A stretch of 64,000 nucleotides of DNA, taken from positions 558,001-622,000 of the forward strand of contig NC_018397.1 in the NCBI RefSeq assembly GCF_000208865.1, given 5' to 3'. Origin of the DNA: Neospora caninum Liverpool (Eukaryota > Apicomplexa > Conoidasida > Eucoccidiorida > Sarcocystidae). Each line of letters begins with the position of its first letter. Position 1 is the first letter of the stretch. Under the pieces are notes generated by a model. The model was given only the letters and a program-made list of their open reading frames with translations. It had not been told where the DNA came from and ran no database searches. A program made the position numbers and the translations under genes. Positions 12,670 through 23,239 of this stretch are shown one piece after another.

Positions 12670-13737
12670 ATGAAGCTCAGTTCCCCGTTGATTCTAACTG
12701 TTCTCTCATTTATCTGCAGTTCGGACCCGACTGTCGCTGTATCCAACGAGCATGGAGGCCCTACTGCATCCCTATCTTATGCGCGATTCGCTCGTTCTGG
12801 AAAGAGGCAGCCGCAACTCAGAGCCAGAAGCGGCAGCTTTCTGGAGCCGATAGAACCGTTCTTGAACTCCGACGACATCGGTTCCAACGACCGTTATGAT
12901 GGGCCGCTGAGCTTTGCTGAGGCTGACGACAGGCGGGAAGGTGCCGCTGTCCGTTCGCCAGGAGATGTGAGTGGCAGTCCGGTAGAAGACCAGCAGATTT
13001 TGACAGAGGAAGGCAAAGACGGTGACTCCGTTTATGCATCAGCGTCCAGCGGCCTGAACGAGGACTCGGGTGAGAAACAATCTGAGCCTGTTACGCTTGA
13101 GAATTACGGCGGTGAAGGGGAACCTGTCACGAAACACCAAGCGGAAACGGATGACTACGGATATCCGCGGCACCAACTTTTTGTGCGGCCGGCGATTTTT
13201 GCGCGGCGCAGGCATGAGAATACATTGAGCGATGATATATGGCCTTCTAACGTTTCTAACCATGCGCCGGGCATCCAGCATCCCCTGCTGAAGGTCGGAA
13301 CAGGCACCGGCGCCTACTCGCAACCTGATCAAGAACAACTCAGCGACACCCAAGACCGTCTTGAAGAACAAGAACCCATCGGCACCGAAGACCAACCTCC
13401 TGGAGAACAAGAACCCATCGGCACCCAAGACCAACCTCTTGGAGAACAAGAACCCATCATCTTCAAGTCCCAAGCAAACCAAGGGTCTCCACTTCCGCCA
13501 CCTCGTCCGAACCTTTTGAGACGGGCGGCAGGAACCGCAAAAACACGAGCTAGAGCGCTCGGAAGAGGTTTGAAAGGACTCTGGGGGAAAGCCAAACGTG
13601 GTGCGCGTCGCGTCGGAAGAGGGTTGATGTCTGGTGTCGGCTGGGTCAAGAGAAGATTCACACGAAACCCGTTCCGCAGGGGCCGACGAGAGGCTGTCGA
13701 GGACACTGAATTTTCAAGTAGGACGCAGCCCCAGTAA
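12670..13737 (+). CDS. Small secreted repeat protein with Arg-rich C-terminus (dense-granule-like orphan)
   Basis: A 355-aa ORF in a single exon. Residues 1-24 are a clear signal peptide (MKLSSPLILTVLSFICSS, then a small-residue cleavage region). Residues 25-215 are acidic and disordered. Around 225-265 there are three imperfect 12-13-residue repeats built on EQEPIGT-DQP-GE, visible as about 39-nt DNA repeats at 13365-13460. A Pro stretch (PLPPPRP) follows, then about 70 strongly basic residues (280-345) rich in Gly-Arg-Lys with spaced Leu/Trp/Val that could form amphipathic helices. Toxoplasma dense-granule proteins commonly combine a signal peptide, disorder and amphipathic helices, so export into the parasitophorous vacuole is a reasonable inference. 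I do not recognise the family. A possible donor (GTAGGA, near 13713) means a further 3' exon cannot be excluded. Confidence 0.68.
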   Translation: MKLSSPLILTVLSFICSSDPTVAVSNEHGGPTASLSYARFARSGKRQPQLRARSGSFLEPIEPFLNSDDIGSNDRYDGPLSFAEADDRREGAAVRSPGDVSGSPVEDQQILTEEGKDGDSVYASASSGLNEDSGEKQSEPVTLENYGGEGEPVTKHQAETDDYGYPRHQLFVRPAIFARRRHENTLSDDIWPSNVSNHAPGIQHPLLKVGTGTGAYSQPDQEQLSDTQDRLEEQEPIGTEDQPPGEQEPIGTQDQPLGEQEPIIFKSQANQGSPLPPPRPNLLRRAAGTAKTRARALGRGLKGLWGKAKRGARRVGRGLMSGVGWVKRRFTRNPFRRGRREAVEDTEFSSRTQPQ

Positions 13738-15226
13738 CCCAGCGCAACAGGCGATTCCTGAAAGTTCCCTTGTAACCCAGTCAGCCGAGTCCTCCGAAGT
13801 TGAGTGACTGCGGCAATTTATGGGACGCACTGGTTAACGGTTCTCAGAGTCTTTGCGTAACACTTCCCCTTGTTCTTTGAGTGTCTCGAGGCCAATGGAC
13901 AGTGAAGTGTGCCAAATGTATTTTCTTGAACTCTAAGAATGTCTACAGAAGCGAATCGACGACGTAACGCATGTTCTTTTGCTGGCGGGGCTTCTGGCGC
14001 TCTGTGTTGGCGACTTTTTTCTGACTTGCGAAACTTAAACTGGACCCGGGAGCTGCCTGCTGAGTGATATGGGTTATGGGCCTGTGTGACGAAGGATTTG
14101 AGGTAGAATGTTTCACTTGTGTCACTTTAACCGGTTACAACCAGACTTTTTCCTCAATTCGGTTCGAAGATGAAAGCGCAATACTTAACGGGCTCCTGTT
14201 ATACGTTACTTCCAGGATGCATGTAACTTAGTAACATCAGGTCTGCAATCAGGAGATTGCCTAATCGTTAGAGCTCTTCCATGTATGAGAGCATCGATCG
14301 TGGTGCAGCAGTGAGATCTGACAATCTGAACACGGAGACGCAGCGGGGTTGTCTCCGCAACCCAAGCGCGTCGGGAACTACTGTTTTGGATGAGCTGGTA
14401 GAGCGAAGCGCTGCGCCACAGGATCCATGATGTGGCATGTGCCGATGAGCAATTTCTTCTTTCTTGCAAACGTGGTCTTATCGGACGAAGCCCGATGGGT
14501 TTAGTGAGGTATTCTGGAAGCGTTCCACTGAAAGGAATTGGCAGCATGTAGACACAGAAGACTGCTTATGGTCATGACAGGATCCAGGTGAGTGACCTGC
14601 CTTGGATATACTCATCACCGCGATCCCATCATTGCAATGGGCGTTGTGATGGGATACGCGCATTGCCCTTCTCAAGACTACGAACCTCTCATGGCATAAT
14701 CTGCCACTTGTGGCAGTCTTCATTTCCGGGTCCGGTGTCCCTAAATGGGATTGATTAAACCGCTTTTCACGGCGGCAGGTTACGCCGTGTGGGCCTTCAC
14801 CGGTTCACATGTTCATCAGTTCGAACGCGCACTATTGGGACGAAGCCGCTTCCGAGGAGAGAGATTGAAGCAAGTGAGTCGTGGGAAGTCGTGGATCAAT
14901 TTGCCCTTCCGCGCCAGCCTCACGATGGAAGAAAACACTCGTCCCCGCTCTCTCGGACGTCAGGACAACTGACCACGTAGTGACGATGCTCCTTCTCTCG
15001 GTGTTCTCAAGAGTACAGTTTCCCTTGCCAGCGTAGCACCCATATCGCACATCCAACTTTGTTCCCAGTCACCCTTCCGCTGTCTACGTTCTCTTTTTGC
15101 TTAATGACCGGACCTTAATCAACAGACGCCGGCGCCGACACGGGGCTGCGGCAGTATGGAGGTTCCCGCTCTGGACTATGCGGGGTTGTACGACAATTCT
15201 TTCAATGCCTCACAGCTACACTAGGT

Positions 15227-15310
15227 AGCAGTAGTGTTGTCCGAAAGGATTCGATGGGAGAGAGTTAGGGAGCAGTAGTGGTGTCCGAAAGGATTCGATG
15301 GGCGAGAGTT
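15227..15310. repeat. 44-bp tandem duplication
   Basis: Two adjacent copies of a 44-bp unit beginning AGCAGTAGTG and ending GAGAGTT, differing at a few positions. Confidence 0.9.
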
Positions 15311-16617
15311 GCATGTACGACCTGAGGCAGCAATCTTGGCGAGCACGGCCCCTGTTTCTGCCTGACGGACCCTCCTTCAGACGAGGCGTGTGGATCGGTG
15401 TGGAAGTGCCTTGACTCCACGCGGATTCGGGTGCAGTGTCCTGATGTAATATCCACAAAAAGACGCTGTTTTTTCACGCGGAGCTTCCGGTTGCTGTGGT
15501 ACAGCGACTCTATTGGAGGACGTTTGTGGACACGCGGGCTGTATAGCTAGAGTGTCCGAAACACAAGGTCATGCTTTCGAGGGTTTCGAGGGTGATGGAA
15601 CGGCCAAAGGCGTATTGACGTGTGCACAGCACGATCTTTCGTCCTTCGTAGCGGGGCTTTCCGAAACGGTGTGCAAAAAGGTGCGGCCGTGTGTTGCAGC
15701 TTGTGAACGCGTATGCACGGCAAGCACAGACCCGATGACCACACGAAAGAAATTGACAGTTAAGCGGCTCGTGATCTCCCTGTGGCGCCACAACCCAGGA
15801 CAGCCCATCGCGGTTCATTAACACCACCTTTTTCGACTGTGCTTGACACGAGGGTCATTCTACACTGGTTCTCAAAGGTCTGGGAGATTGGGGGTAACGT
15901 GGAGCTTCAGAGACGAGAAGACCTATGCAAAAAAACGCTCTCAACGTCTGAAGACCGCAAGATCCAATAGCCCAAGAGACCGCCAGGAGCGTTGGCACAG
16001 CTGGTAGCGGGGTGATTCAGCAGTCCAAGACGGGCGAATGCAGAAGGTGAGAGAGCCCAAATCGCTTTCCTCCTCGCTTGACTCAGACACAGACACCAGT
16101 GAGTAGAGTACTCAACACCCCCCACGCGTCGATATTTGGCGGAGGAGTTCCGAGAGAATGGATCTACACATGAAGAAAAAGGTATCGAAGTGAGCGACGC
16201 CGCTGTGGCATAAAAAAGCTATATCTTATGCGTTTGGTGTATCGTCTTTGCTGATCTCATGTTAGGATTGACTCTACCGTGATCTCTTCTCTGCATGGTG
16301 GAACAGCCACGGGATTTCTTCTCAGGTTCTACTCTTCGAAGGCCTGGGTGTTTTCGCGGGCACGAGGCGTCGCCTTGTGGCTAAGAACAATACCGCTTGA
16401 AGGGAGAACCAGCCTCGCGGCTATAAAGAGGTGCGTTCCCTCCCGTTTGTCAAAACCGATTCGTCGCCATGAGATGCGTTTCGGAAGCACGACCGCTGCG
16501 TGACAGCTGTATGCACGATCCACGGCGTTCTCCTCACTACGCGCGAGACGGGAGGGCGGAAAACGGGAAAGGCAGAGATACGAGAGAAGAACGTACCCCA
16601 GGGGTGAAGGACGAGAC

Positions 16618-16672
16618 AACGGGAAAGGAGAGGACAACGGGAAAGGAGAGGACGACGGGAAAGGAGAGGACG
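16618..16672. repeat. 18-bp minisatellite, three copies
   Basis: Three head-to-tail copies of a unit AACGGGAAAGGAGAGGAC with single-base variation (GACGGG in the third). Confidence 0.9.
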
Positions 16673-18192
16673 AACCGAGGCAAAAGTTAGGCGGCAGGCG
16701 AGACGCCAGGAAAGGAATGGTCACGGGGGAGGCGAGAAACGAGAGAATCCGGACGAGAAAGCGTAGTTTGCCACAACAGGAGACACGAGTGCGAGACACA
16801 CGGCCTGGAGCCCCGGGAAAAGATATCTGAGAAATCGATCGTCTGTGTCCCAGCTGATATAGGGCGGACTCCCAGGCGACCTACCGGTTTCGTCGCCACA
16901 CAGAGTTCACGAGCCAACCAGGGAAGGGACAGTCGGGCACAGAAAGAAAAGAGGAAAGACGCGCGACGGATGACAATGGCAGCGTCAATAGCTCTGACTC
17001 CAAACGCACACCCCCGCTTAGAGGGGGGAAAACCCGACGCACAGCTGCCCTGCCGTTCAAGACAGCTGCTCAGCGGAGCCGTCTCTCTTTGGTGGTCTGT
17101 GGCGTGCGAATGTGTCATCCTTTTCTCTCGACTTTTTTGCGTCTCCGAGGAGCCCCGTCTTCCCTTCGCGTTCCTCTTTTCTTTGCTGCTTTTTTCTTTT
17201 TTCTTCTCCTTAGATCACCTTGCCCCCTCTCCCGCCCAAAGCACAATCGCAAATCACCACCTCCGCGATCGGCCCACCCTCCCGACCCTCCCCCCCCTGC
17301 CGTTTCCCTCTTTTCTCTCGCTGTTTCCCGCCCAAGTCGGGTTGTGCTTGTCGTCCCTTGCAAGAGAACCGGGTGTTGTCTTCCACTTCCCCGCAAGACA
17401 AACGCGTTTCGTTCGACGAGAACGGCTGGGAAAACGGCGAGACGGCACGCCGGAAGAAAACGATCCAGTGCGAATTGCGCGCTTTTCTCAGAAAAGAGAG
17501 GGAAGGTCACATCGTCGTTCGCCCCGCCAAGAAGAGGGATTTCGAGGCAGCGCATAGCCAACCACGAGAGAGGCTCCTCTCTTTTTCAGCAAGGGAAAAC
17601 CCCAATTCTTTCTCTCTTCAAGCGCCGCTGCAGCCAAGACACCTACGACGACACACCAGTCGAGTGGATTCCTCTCGCCGTCTACACTTTGCTGCCGAAC
17701 ATTTCTGCCCGGACGGAAAATACTTCTTCTAGGAGATTGCTGGAGAATGGTGGGTGCGCTTTCCTGACGTCTTTGCGTTCTGCACACGCTACTTGCTTCC
17801 TTCTGCCTCGTGGTTCTTTTCTCCCGCTCCCCGAGTCACTTCAGCTGCGTGTACACCACGAAGACAGAAACTGAAGGAGTTCAGCGTTCCTCCCCCGCCG
17901 TTTCTGACCGTTTCTGCTCGTTTCCTTTCGTCTTCCCGTCCCGTTCACGGGTGTATTGCCTCGGGCAAGGAATCGGAGATTTTCCCTCTCCGTCTAGTCT
18001 CGGATCATGCCAGCGGGCGTCGACGAGACAGCAAAGTACGCACACTCCGAGACGCTTCTCGTCTTCCCAGTGCTCTCCTCGTCTGCCATGGCGGTGTGCT
18101 GCGTCGTCTTGAAACTCCCAGAGAGCGCGATCCGAGTTTTCCTTCCCCTTTTCGTCGCGTGAAGGAGTTGCCGGCGCAGGCGAGACCTGTCA

Positions 18193-21100
18193 GTGGAGGG
18201 CAAACACCGAGGAGGAGGCTTGCCTGCGTGGAGATTTGACTCACTCCAGGAAGAAATGAGCGAGACACACTCCCGTTGGAGGCCCCTAGAGGGCCTCAGG
18301 GAAGAGGCAGCTGTCCCTTCACGTGGTTTGTTCACAGCTGCCGCTCCCCTCTCGTGTTCGCTCGCCTCCGGTCCTTCCGCGTCTCCCGCGGTGTCTGCCG
18401 TTCTCTCCTCAACGCCCCTGCTGGAGTGTATGTACACCTCCTGGGGAGGCGTTGGCCCACTGTCTCAAGTCGACCAAGAAGTCTATGAAGTCGATCGATG
18501 CAAAGCTCTCGCAGCCCGAGCGCGGTTGACTGGTCTCGCGAAGTCTTCTTCCGTTTCTTTGGGTGCGTCTGCTGGTCATGCAAGAACTGGCGGGTCTGCG
18601 GTCGGTACAGAAGACAGGTGGGAAAATCAGCGCGCTTTGCGAGGCTTTTCCTTCGCCTTCGTCCTGGAGCAGCTGCTGGCTTCAGAGGTTCCTCTGGACT
18701 GGCTAGAAGCAGTCGCGTGGGAAGAAGCTCTTGCGTTTTTCGTCGACTGTTATTTGAAGGAGAGGCAGCAACAAGACGAGGAGGAACGCGAGAAAAAGAC
18801 ACCGGAGAACGAGGACACGGGGAGTCTGGCGGGGCATCCATGTGGCGTGGCTAAGGGTTTTCTCTTGCGAGACGGCGACCGGGAGGGGTGGAGGGAGAAA
18901 AAAGACCTTGGAGCAGCAGCGAGACACACAGGAGATTCAGACGGCCAAGGAGGGAAGACGCGCGGAGCGGGAGCGACACTGCTGCGCCCGCCTCCTGTTC
19001 TCCCTCTTATGCGTCGCTTCTCTCGAAGGCTCTGGTTTCTCCAAGACCAAGGCAAAACTTCTTTCTCGGTTTCCCCGACTTTTCCCTCCTTCTGCTCAGC
19101 ACCAGAAGCCGAACGAGAAACCCCTTCTCGTGCGGTGTCTTCAGTTCATTCTCTGCCCTCTTGGCTCTTTTTCTTTTTTGAGGAACTTGCTTCATTTCTC
19201 CTCTTTGTCATCCAGCAGATGCAACGCCTTCAACAGCGCGGCGGGATGTATGTACACCTGACCAGCGAGACGTGGACACGCCGGTACCAACACCTCCATT
19301 TCTGTCTGGAGAAAGTCCGCCCGCCACGTCCGGTTCAAAACGAAATCGAGGACACCGTCAACCAACAACTTTTATCTCTTTCTTCTTCGTCGTCTCCCTC
19401 CTCTTCCTCGTCTTCCTCCTCTTCATGCCTTTTGTCGTCTGCAGCTGCGCGCTCATCTCTGCCTGCTTGCTCTTCCACTCCTCTTTCTCTTCCTCCCCTC
19501 CACCATTTAGAGTCGTCTTTGTGTCAGTTTTTCCCTGAGACTTCGTTGACTTCTCCTCACTCCTTCTGGCTCTTGTATGACGCGAAACTTTGCCGGTGGT
19601 TAGTCACGCGTGACTCACTACCAGTCCGCGAGGTGTACGTACACTCCAATTCCGTCCCGCACCCCGAGAACGGCGGCAACGCACGGAAGCGGCGACTGCC
19701 GAGCTTGACTGCCATCAACACGGCGAGGGAAGAAGCGCTGTTCTATCTCTCCTTGTGCGGGGTGGGAAGGAGTGAGGAAGAATGCTCCCCGTCGATTGCA
19801 ATGTCGGCCCCGCATTCTCTGTCTCCTCTGGACCGGAATCTTGTCGATCGACTGGTGCGGTTACTGGAGACGGGCCCTGACAAAGGGCTGCCTTCCTTGC
19901 AGCTCTCGGCTGAAGGAGACAGACTGCAAAACCGTTCCGCGCGGAGAAGGCGGGAAGAAGAAAGCGAGGAACCTAAGAGAGAAGAGATGGACACAGTGTC
20001 TCGCCCAAAGAGAAATGAAGACGCGGTTGGTGGCTCGGAAGAAAAGAGGCGACCGTCTCTTTTTTCCGAAGTCGCTCTTCGCTCTGCCTCTTCCTGCTCG
20101 ACTTCGCAGGCTTCGAAGAGCGACGGGGGCCTGCAGGCCGGCTCGCCCCGGAGACATCCGCGAAGCGGTCAACTGTCTCTGGTTGGGGACGAGGAACCGG
20201 AGGTGATCCTTGAGGAGGGAGACGAAGAGGAAGAGAGAAGAGCAATGCTTGCTTTGTCTTCCTCTCTCAGGAAAACGTGCCGAAAACGGCTTTCCACTGA
20301 TTCCACCTCCTCCCGCGCCTCTGCTTCGCGATCTGTCGGGAGCAAGCGTCGCCGTGGGCGGGGAACGGAGACAGAAGCAAACGTGCCTCCTTGCTCTGCC
20401 GAGAAGGAAAACGCTCCAGGAGCCAAAAACGTCGAGCCCCTGTCAGATTCGCTCAGCGAAAAGATCGTCGCAGCTGAACCAAAGGGTTGGGACGCGCGAG
20501 AAACAGCCTGGCTGGGGGGAATCTTCAAGTGGCGCGACGAGCGAACGGAGCTCGACAGACACCGCGGAGACAGGCGGACTTTGGCAGGTCCAGACGAAGC
20601 TTCTGGAGACCAGGAACAGTCCTGTGGAGAGGACAGAGCAGACGGATCTGAGGGGAATGAAAGGAGCACCGAGGCGGAAGCTGACGCCGAGAATGAAGGA
20701 AAGAGGTGCCCGCCCGAGTCCCCCGATAAAGGGGAAAGAAGGAAGAGATCGACTGCGGCTTGTGTCGCGTCTTCTGCCTCGACTTCGTTTCCTTCTTCAC
20801 GGTGTACTCCCACTTCGTCTTCCGCGACTGCGTCCTCCTGCGGGCCTTCTCGGCGGCGATCGCCCGGCCAGACAGACGCGCAGAAGCGAGTGCGGGGAGA
20901 ACGCGAGACGCCTGAGGACGTGTCTCTCGACTTTGCCGGGATGGAGGGAGTGGACGTCTCCAGGAAGGAGAACTTGTCGGGCGGGCGTTTCCTCGTCGGA
21001 AGTCGCTTTCGAAACGCGTTCTTCTCCGACCCGCTCCTCGCCTTTGCTCGCCGACACGCGGCCTTCCTTGTCTCGAAACCGACCGAGGCTGCGCGCGCAG

Positions 21101-21384
21101 CGCAAACAGCGCCGCCCGACGTGCTCTTCGAAGACGGCGAGGAGAGAGCGGCTCCAGGTCCTGGCGAGCAAGAGACCGACAAACGGATCTTCACGGAGAA
21201 GGAAATCCTTCGCGTGCTCCGGAACTACATGAGTGAAAATTGCACAAAGAAAGGAAAAAAACACTTTTACTGCGACAACGCTCTGAAGCTCTTGACGGGG
21301 GCCCAGGCACTGCCACTCGAGTCCGACAAGCTCCTCCACGTTCTGAAGAGTGCAAAACTCGTCACCCACTTCATGATCACATAG
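18193..21384 (+). CDS. 1063-aa orphan protein with conserved-looking C-terminal module
   Basis: The longest single-exon frame in the window. The first ATG is at 18193; the ATG at 18256 (GAAGAAATGAGC, purine at -3) has the better apicomplexan context and would give 1042 aa. Residues 140-185 form an ordered acidic/aromatic stretch (FVLEQLLASEVPLDWLEAVAWEE). A hydrophobic segment near 315-335 (WLFFFFEELASFLLFVI) could be a buried helix or membrane anchor. A poly-Ser run encoded at about 19378-19425 follows, and residues 560-960 are charged, low-complexity and probably disordered, with basic nuclear-type clusters. The last 65 residues (EKEILRVLRNYMSE to HFMIT, about 21190-21384) lose low complexity and look like a folded, Lys-rich module. 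I do not recognise the family. A hidden intron removing part of the low-complexity region is possible. Confidence 0.68.
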   Translation: MEGKHRGGGLPAWRFDSLQEEMSETHSRWRPLEGLREEAAVPSRGLFTAAAPLSCSLASGPSASPAVSAVLSSTPLLECMYTSWGGVGPLSQVDQEVYEVDRCKALAARARLTGLAKSSSVSLGASAGHARTGGSAVGTEDRWENQRALRGFSFAFVLEQLLASEVPLDWLEAVAWEEALAFFVDCYLKERQQQDEEEREKKTPENEDTGSLAGHPCGVAKGFLLRDGDREGWREKKDLGAAARHTGDSDGQGGKTRGAGATLLRPPPVLPLMRRFSRRLWFLQDQGKTSFSVSPTFPSFCSAPEAERETPSRAVSSVHSLPSWLFFFFEELASFLLFVIQQMQRLQQRGGMYVHLTSETWTRRYQHLHFCLEKVRPPRPVQNEIEDTVNQQLLSLSSSSSPSSSSSSSSSCLLSSAAARSSLPACSSTPLSLPPLHHLESSLCQFFPETSLTSPHSFWLLYDAKLCRWLVTRDSLPVREVYVHSNSVPHPENGGNARKRRLPSLTAINTAREEALFYLSLCGVGRSEEECSPSIAMSAPHSLSPLDRNLVDRLVRLLETGPDKGLPSLQLSAEGDRLQNRSARRRREEESEEPKREEMDTVSRPKRNEDAVGGSEEKRRPSLFSEVALRSASSCSTSQASKSDGGLQAGSPRRHPRSGQLSLVGDEEPEVILEEGDEEEERRAMLALSSSLRKTCRKRLSTDSTSSRASASRSVGSKRRRGRGTETEANVPPCSAEKENAPGAKNVEPLSDSLSEKIVAAEPKGWDARETAWLGGIFKWRDERTELDRHRGDRRTLAGPDEASGDQEQSCGEDRADGSEGNERSTEAEADAENEGKRCPPESPDKGERRKRSTAACVASSASTSFPSSRCTPTSSSATASSCGPSRRRSPGQTDAQKRVRGERETPEDVSLDFAGMEGVDVSRKENLSGGRFLVGSRFRNAFFSDPLLAFARRHAAFLVSKPTEAARAAQTAPPDVLFEDGEERAAPGPGEQETDKRIFTEKEILRVLRNYMSENCTKKGKKHFYCDNALKLLTGAQALPLESDKLLHVLKSAKLVTHFMIT

Positions 21385-23239
21385 GTCGCGTAACAGACGT
21401 GTGCACACCTTTTCGGCGGCGTTTCCCGGTCCAAAAGAGAGATTCGGCTGTGGATTGGGAAGATGCGCCGGAAAAGGAGACACAGAGTTACCTTTGCGTG
21501 CGCTTTTCTCTCCGTTTAGGGGCTTCTAGTCAAGGGACAGCCTGAGGTACGAGCTGCAACGACACTCAAACGTCAAACAAGCCGTTGTGGCAAGGGTGTG
21601 CCGAGGCGCTTTTTCCTTTTCAAGTTGTTTTCCTGTCCGCTGTGCATCTCGGCACTCCGTTCGCCTTTCTTTCGTAGAATACGAAATTGTATCTTAACCA
21701 CACGCCGTGGTCTCTGCTACCGCCTCGGGCCTCGCTTCTGGCTTCGAGAGGCGAGCTCACCTGCGCAATGGGCGGAAGAAATCGCGCCTTCGCCGCCTTC
21801 GGGTCCGGCGCTCTTCAGTCCCAAGCGCGTTCGAGAGGAACCTTCACGGACAGTTGAGGCTCGGAGTCGCATAAACTCGAGAACGGGTACATGTAACTAG
21901 ACTCCTCGAATCCGGAACTCGGCGCTTTCACTCCCCGCACGCATGAGAGGCACGTCGCGAACGAATAATACGTCTGTAGTGAGAAACCAGTGCGCTCGAG
22001 CGTCGCGTTTTGTCAGAATGGACACGCGTTTCTGACGCGATCGCTGTTCCGCAGAAGAACGAGAGTTCCATGGAGTCTCCACGGCCAGCGCTGTAGTGAC
22101 AGCAAATCCGACACTTCCTGTCGTCCGCACATCTTTTTCGAGACCGCACGCTGGCAAAAATCCGCTTTCTCCCGCTCGCTTAACTTCAGCTGCTGCATCC
22201 TCTAGCAAATCGCAACGCACTTGGCCGTTTCCCTTTCAGTGAAAAACGTCCTCTACGCATACGCCGGCATATATGCATGCGGATTTGTACATACTCCAGT
22301 TCACCTGTATGTGAGTGCAGAAGTGAAGTTCTGTGTTGTGGGCTGTTCAACTGTGGGCTGTCACGTGTGGCGAGGAAAAAGAGCTTCCTGTAGTGAGCGA
22401 GGACCAGAGACTTCCCCCAGATGCGCGTGTATTTTCCCGGCAGAATCTGGTCGGAACCTCAGTCTATCTCCGTGTCTGTGGCCACGCTCGCCCCTGCGCT
22501 GGGCTTCTCCATGGCTCCTAGAACGGAAAGCAACGGCAAAGCGAGACAAAGAACAAGCCTGAAAGACGGGAGTCTCTTTTGACGCGCAAATATATGGACT
22601 TCCGACCGACTGTCCACAGAACTGTAGCCCTCAACCAATCTGTCTGCCGGCCAACGCATCGTCCGACGAAGAAGCACGAGAGCTCTCTCGCCTCCCCCCC
22701 TGCACGCTCCCGCCTGTTCCCCGAACAACACAGCGACAGCAAAGTAAACAAAACCCTTCGTCCTTGATCTACCGGCAGTAAAAGACCGCGGCTCTCCTGC
22801 CTCCTCTCTCCCGCCTTGAACCCGCCCCCCGTGAACGCGCGTCTTGAGTGAAACTACACTCGAACGCAACGCCGCCGAAGCCTCCCGTGGCTAGTCTTCC
22901 CCCTGAAGGGTATGTGGCGCAGGAATTGAGCCGCCGATCCTCGCAAGTCCGTCCAATCCGTGCCTGTTCGTGTCACCCTGTTCGTTTTGTCTTTTTGCCA
23001 AGATCCCAGATTTGTGAGATTTTCATCACTTTGCCCCTCCCACTAAAAATAGAGCCACCGGAAGCGGCTGGTGCGGCACCACGGTTCTTTGCATCCGTCG
23101 AGACTCTGCTCCTTCTTGAAGCGATGCCAGTATTCGTCTCCGACCTTTCCTGTGTCCGCGATTGGGCACGCACTTCGCGATACCGCCGCCTTTGAAACGC
23201 CGGGGGCACCGTAGGACCAGAGACGCGAAGAGACAAACT
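21385..23239. other. Convergent intergenic region (two 3' flanks)
   Basis: About 1.85 kb between the stop of the plus-strand orphan and the stop of the minus-strand thioredoxin reductase. It should hold both 3' UTRs. No coding signal was recognised. Confidence 0.5.

Larger units (their letters stand above)
13738..18192. other. Long intergenic region with tandem repeats and CT-rich leader
   Basis: About 4.4 kb without a convincing gene. It contains a 44-bp tandem duplication (15227-15310), an 18-bp minisatellite (about 16618-16672) and a strongly CT-rich block (17110-17345 and 17755-18000) that is probably 5' UTR or promoter of the next gene. Scattered ORFs up to 261 codons in the last kilobase are arginine/serine-rich shadows of the CT-rich DNA. 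Confidence 0.5.

Noticed and set aside
20169..21194. 341-codon minus-strand ORF opposite the 1063-aa protein
   Set aside because: It is Ser/Arg-rich and mirrors the codon bias of the opposite strand. It has no features of its own.
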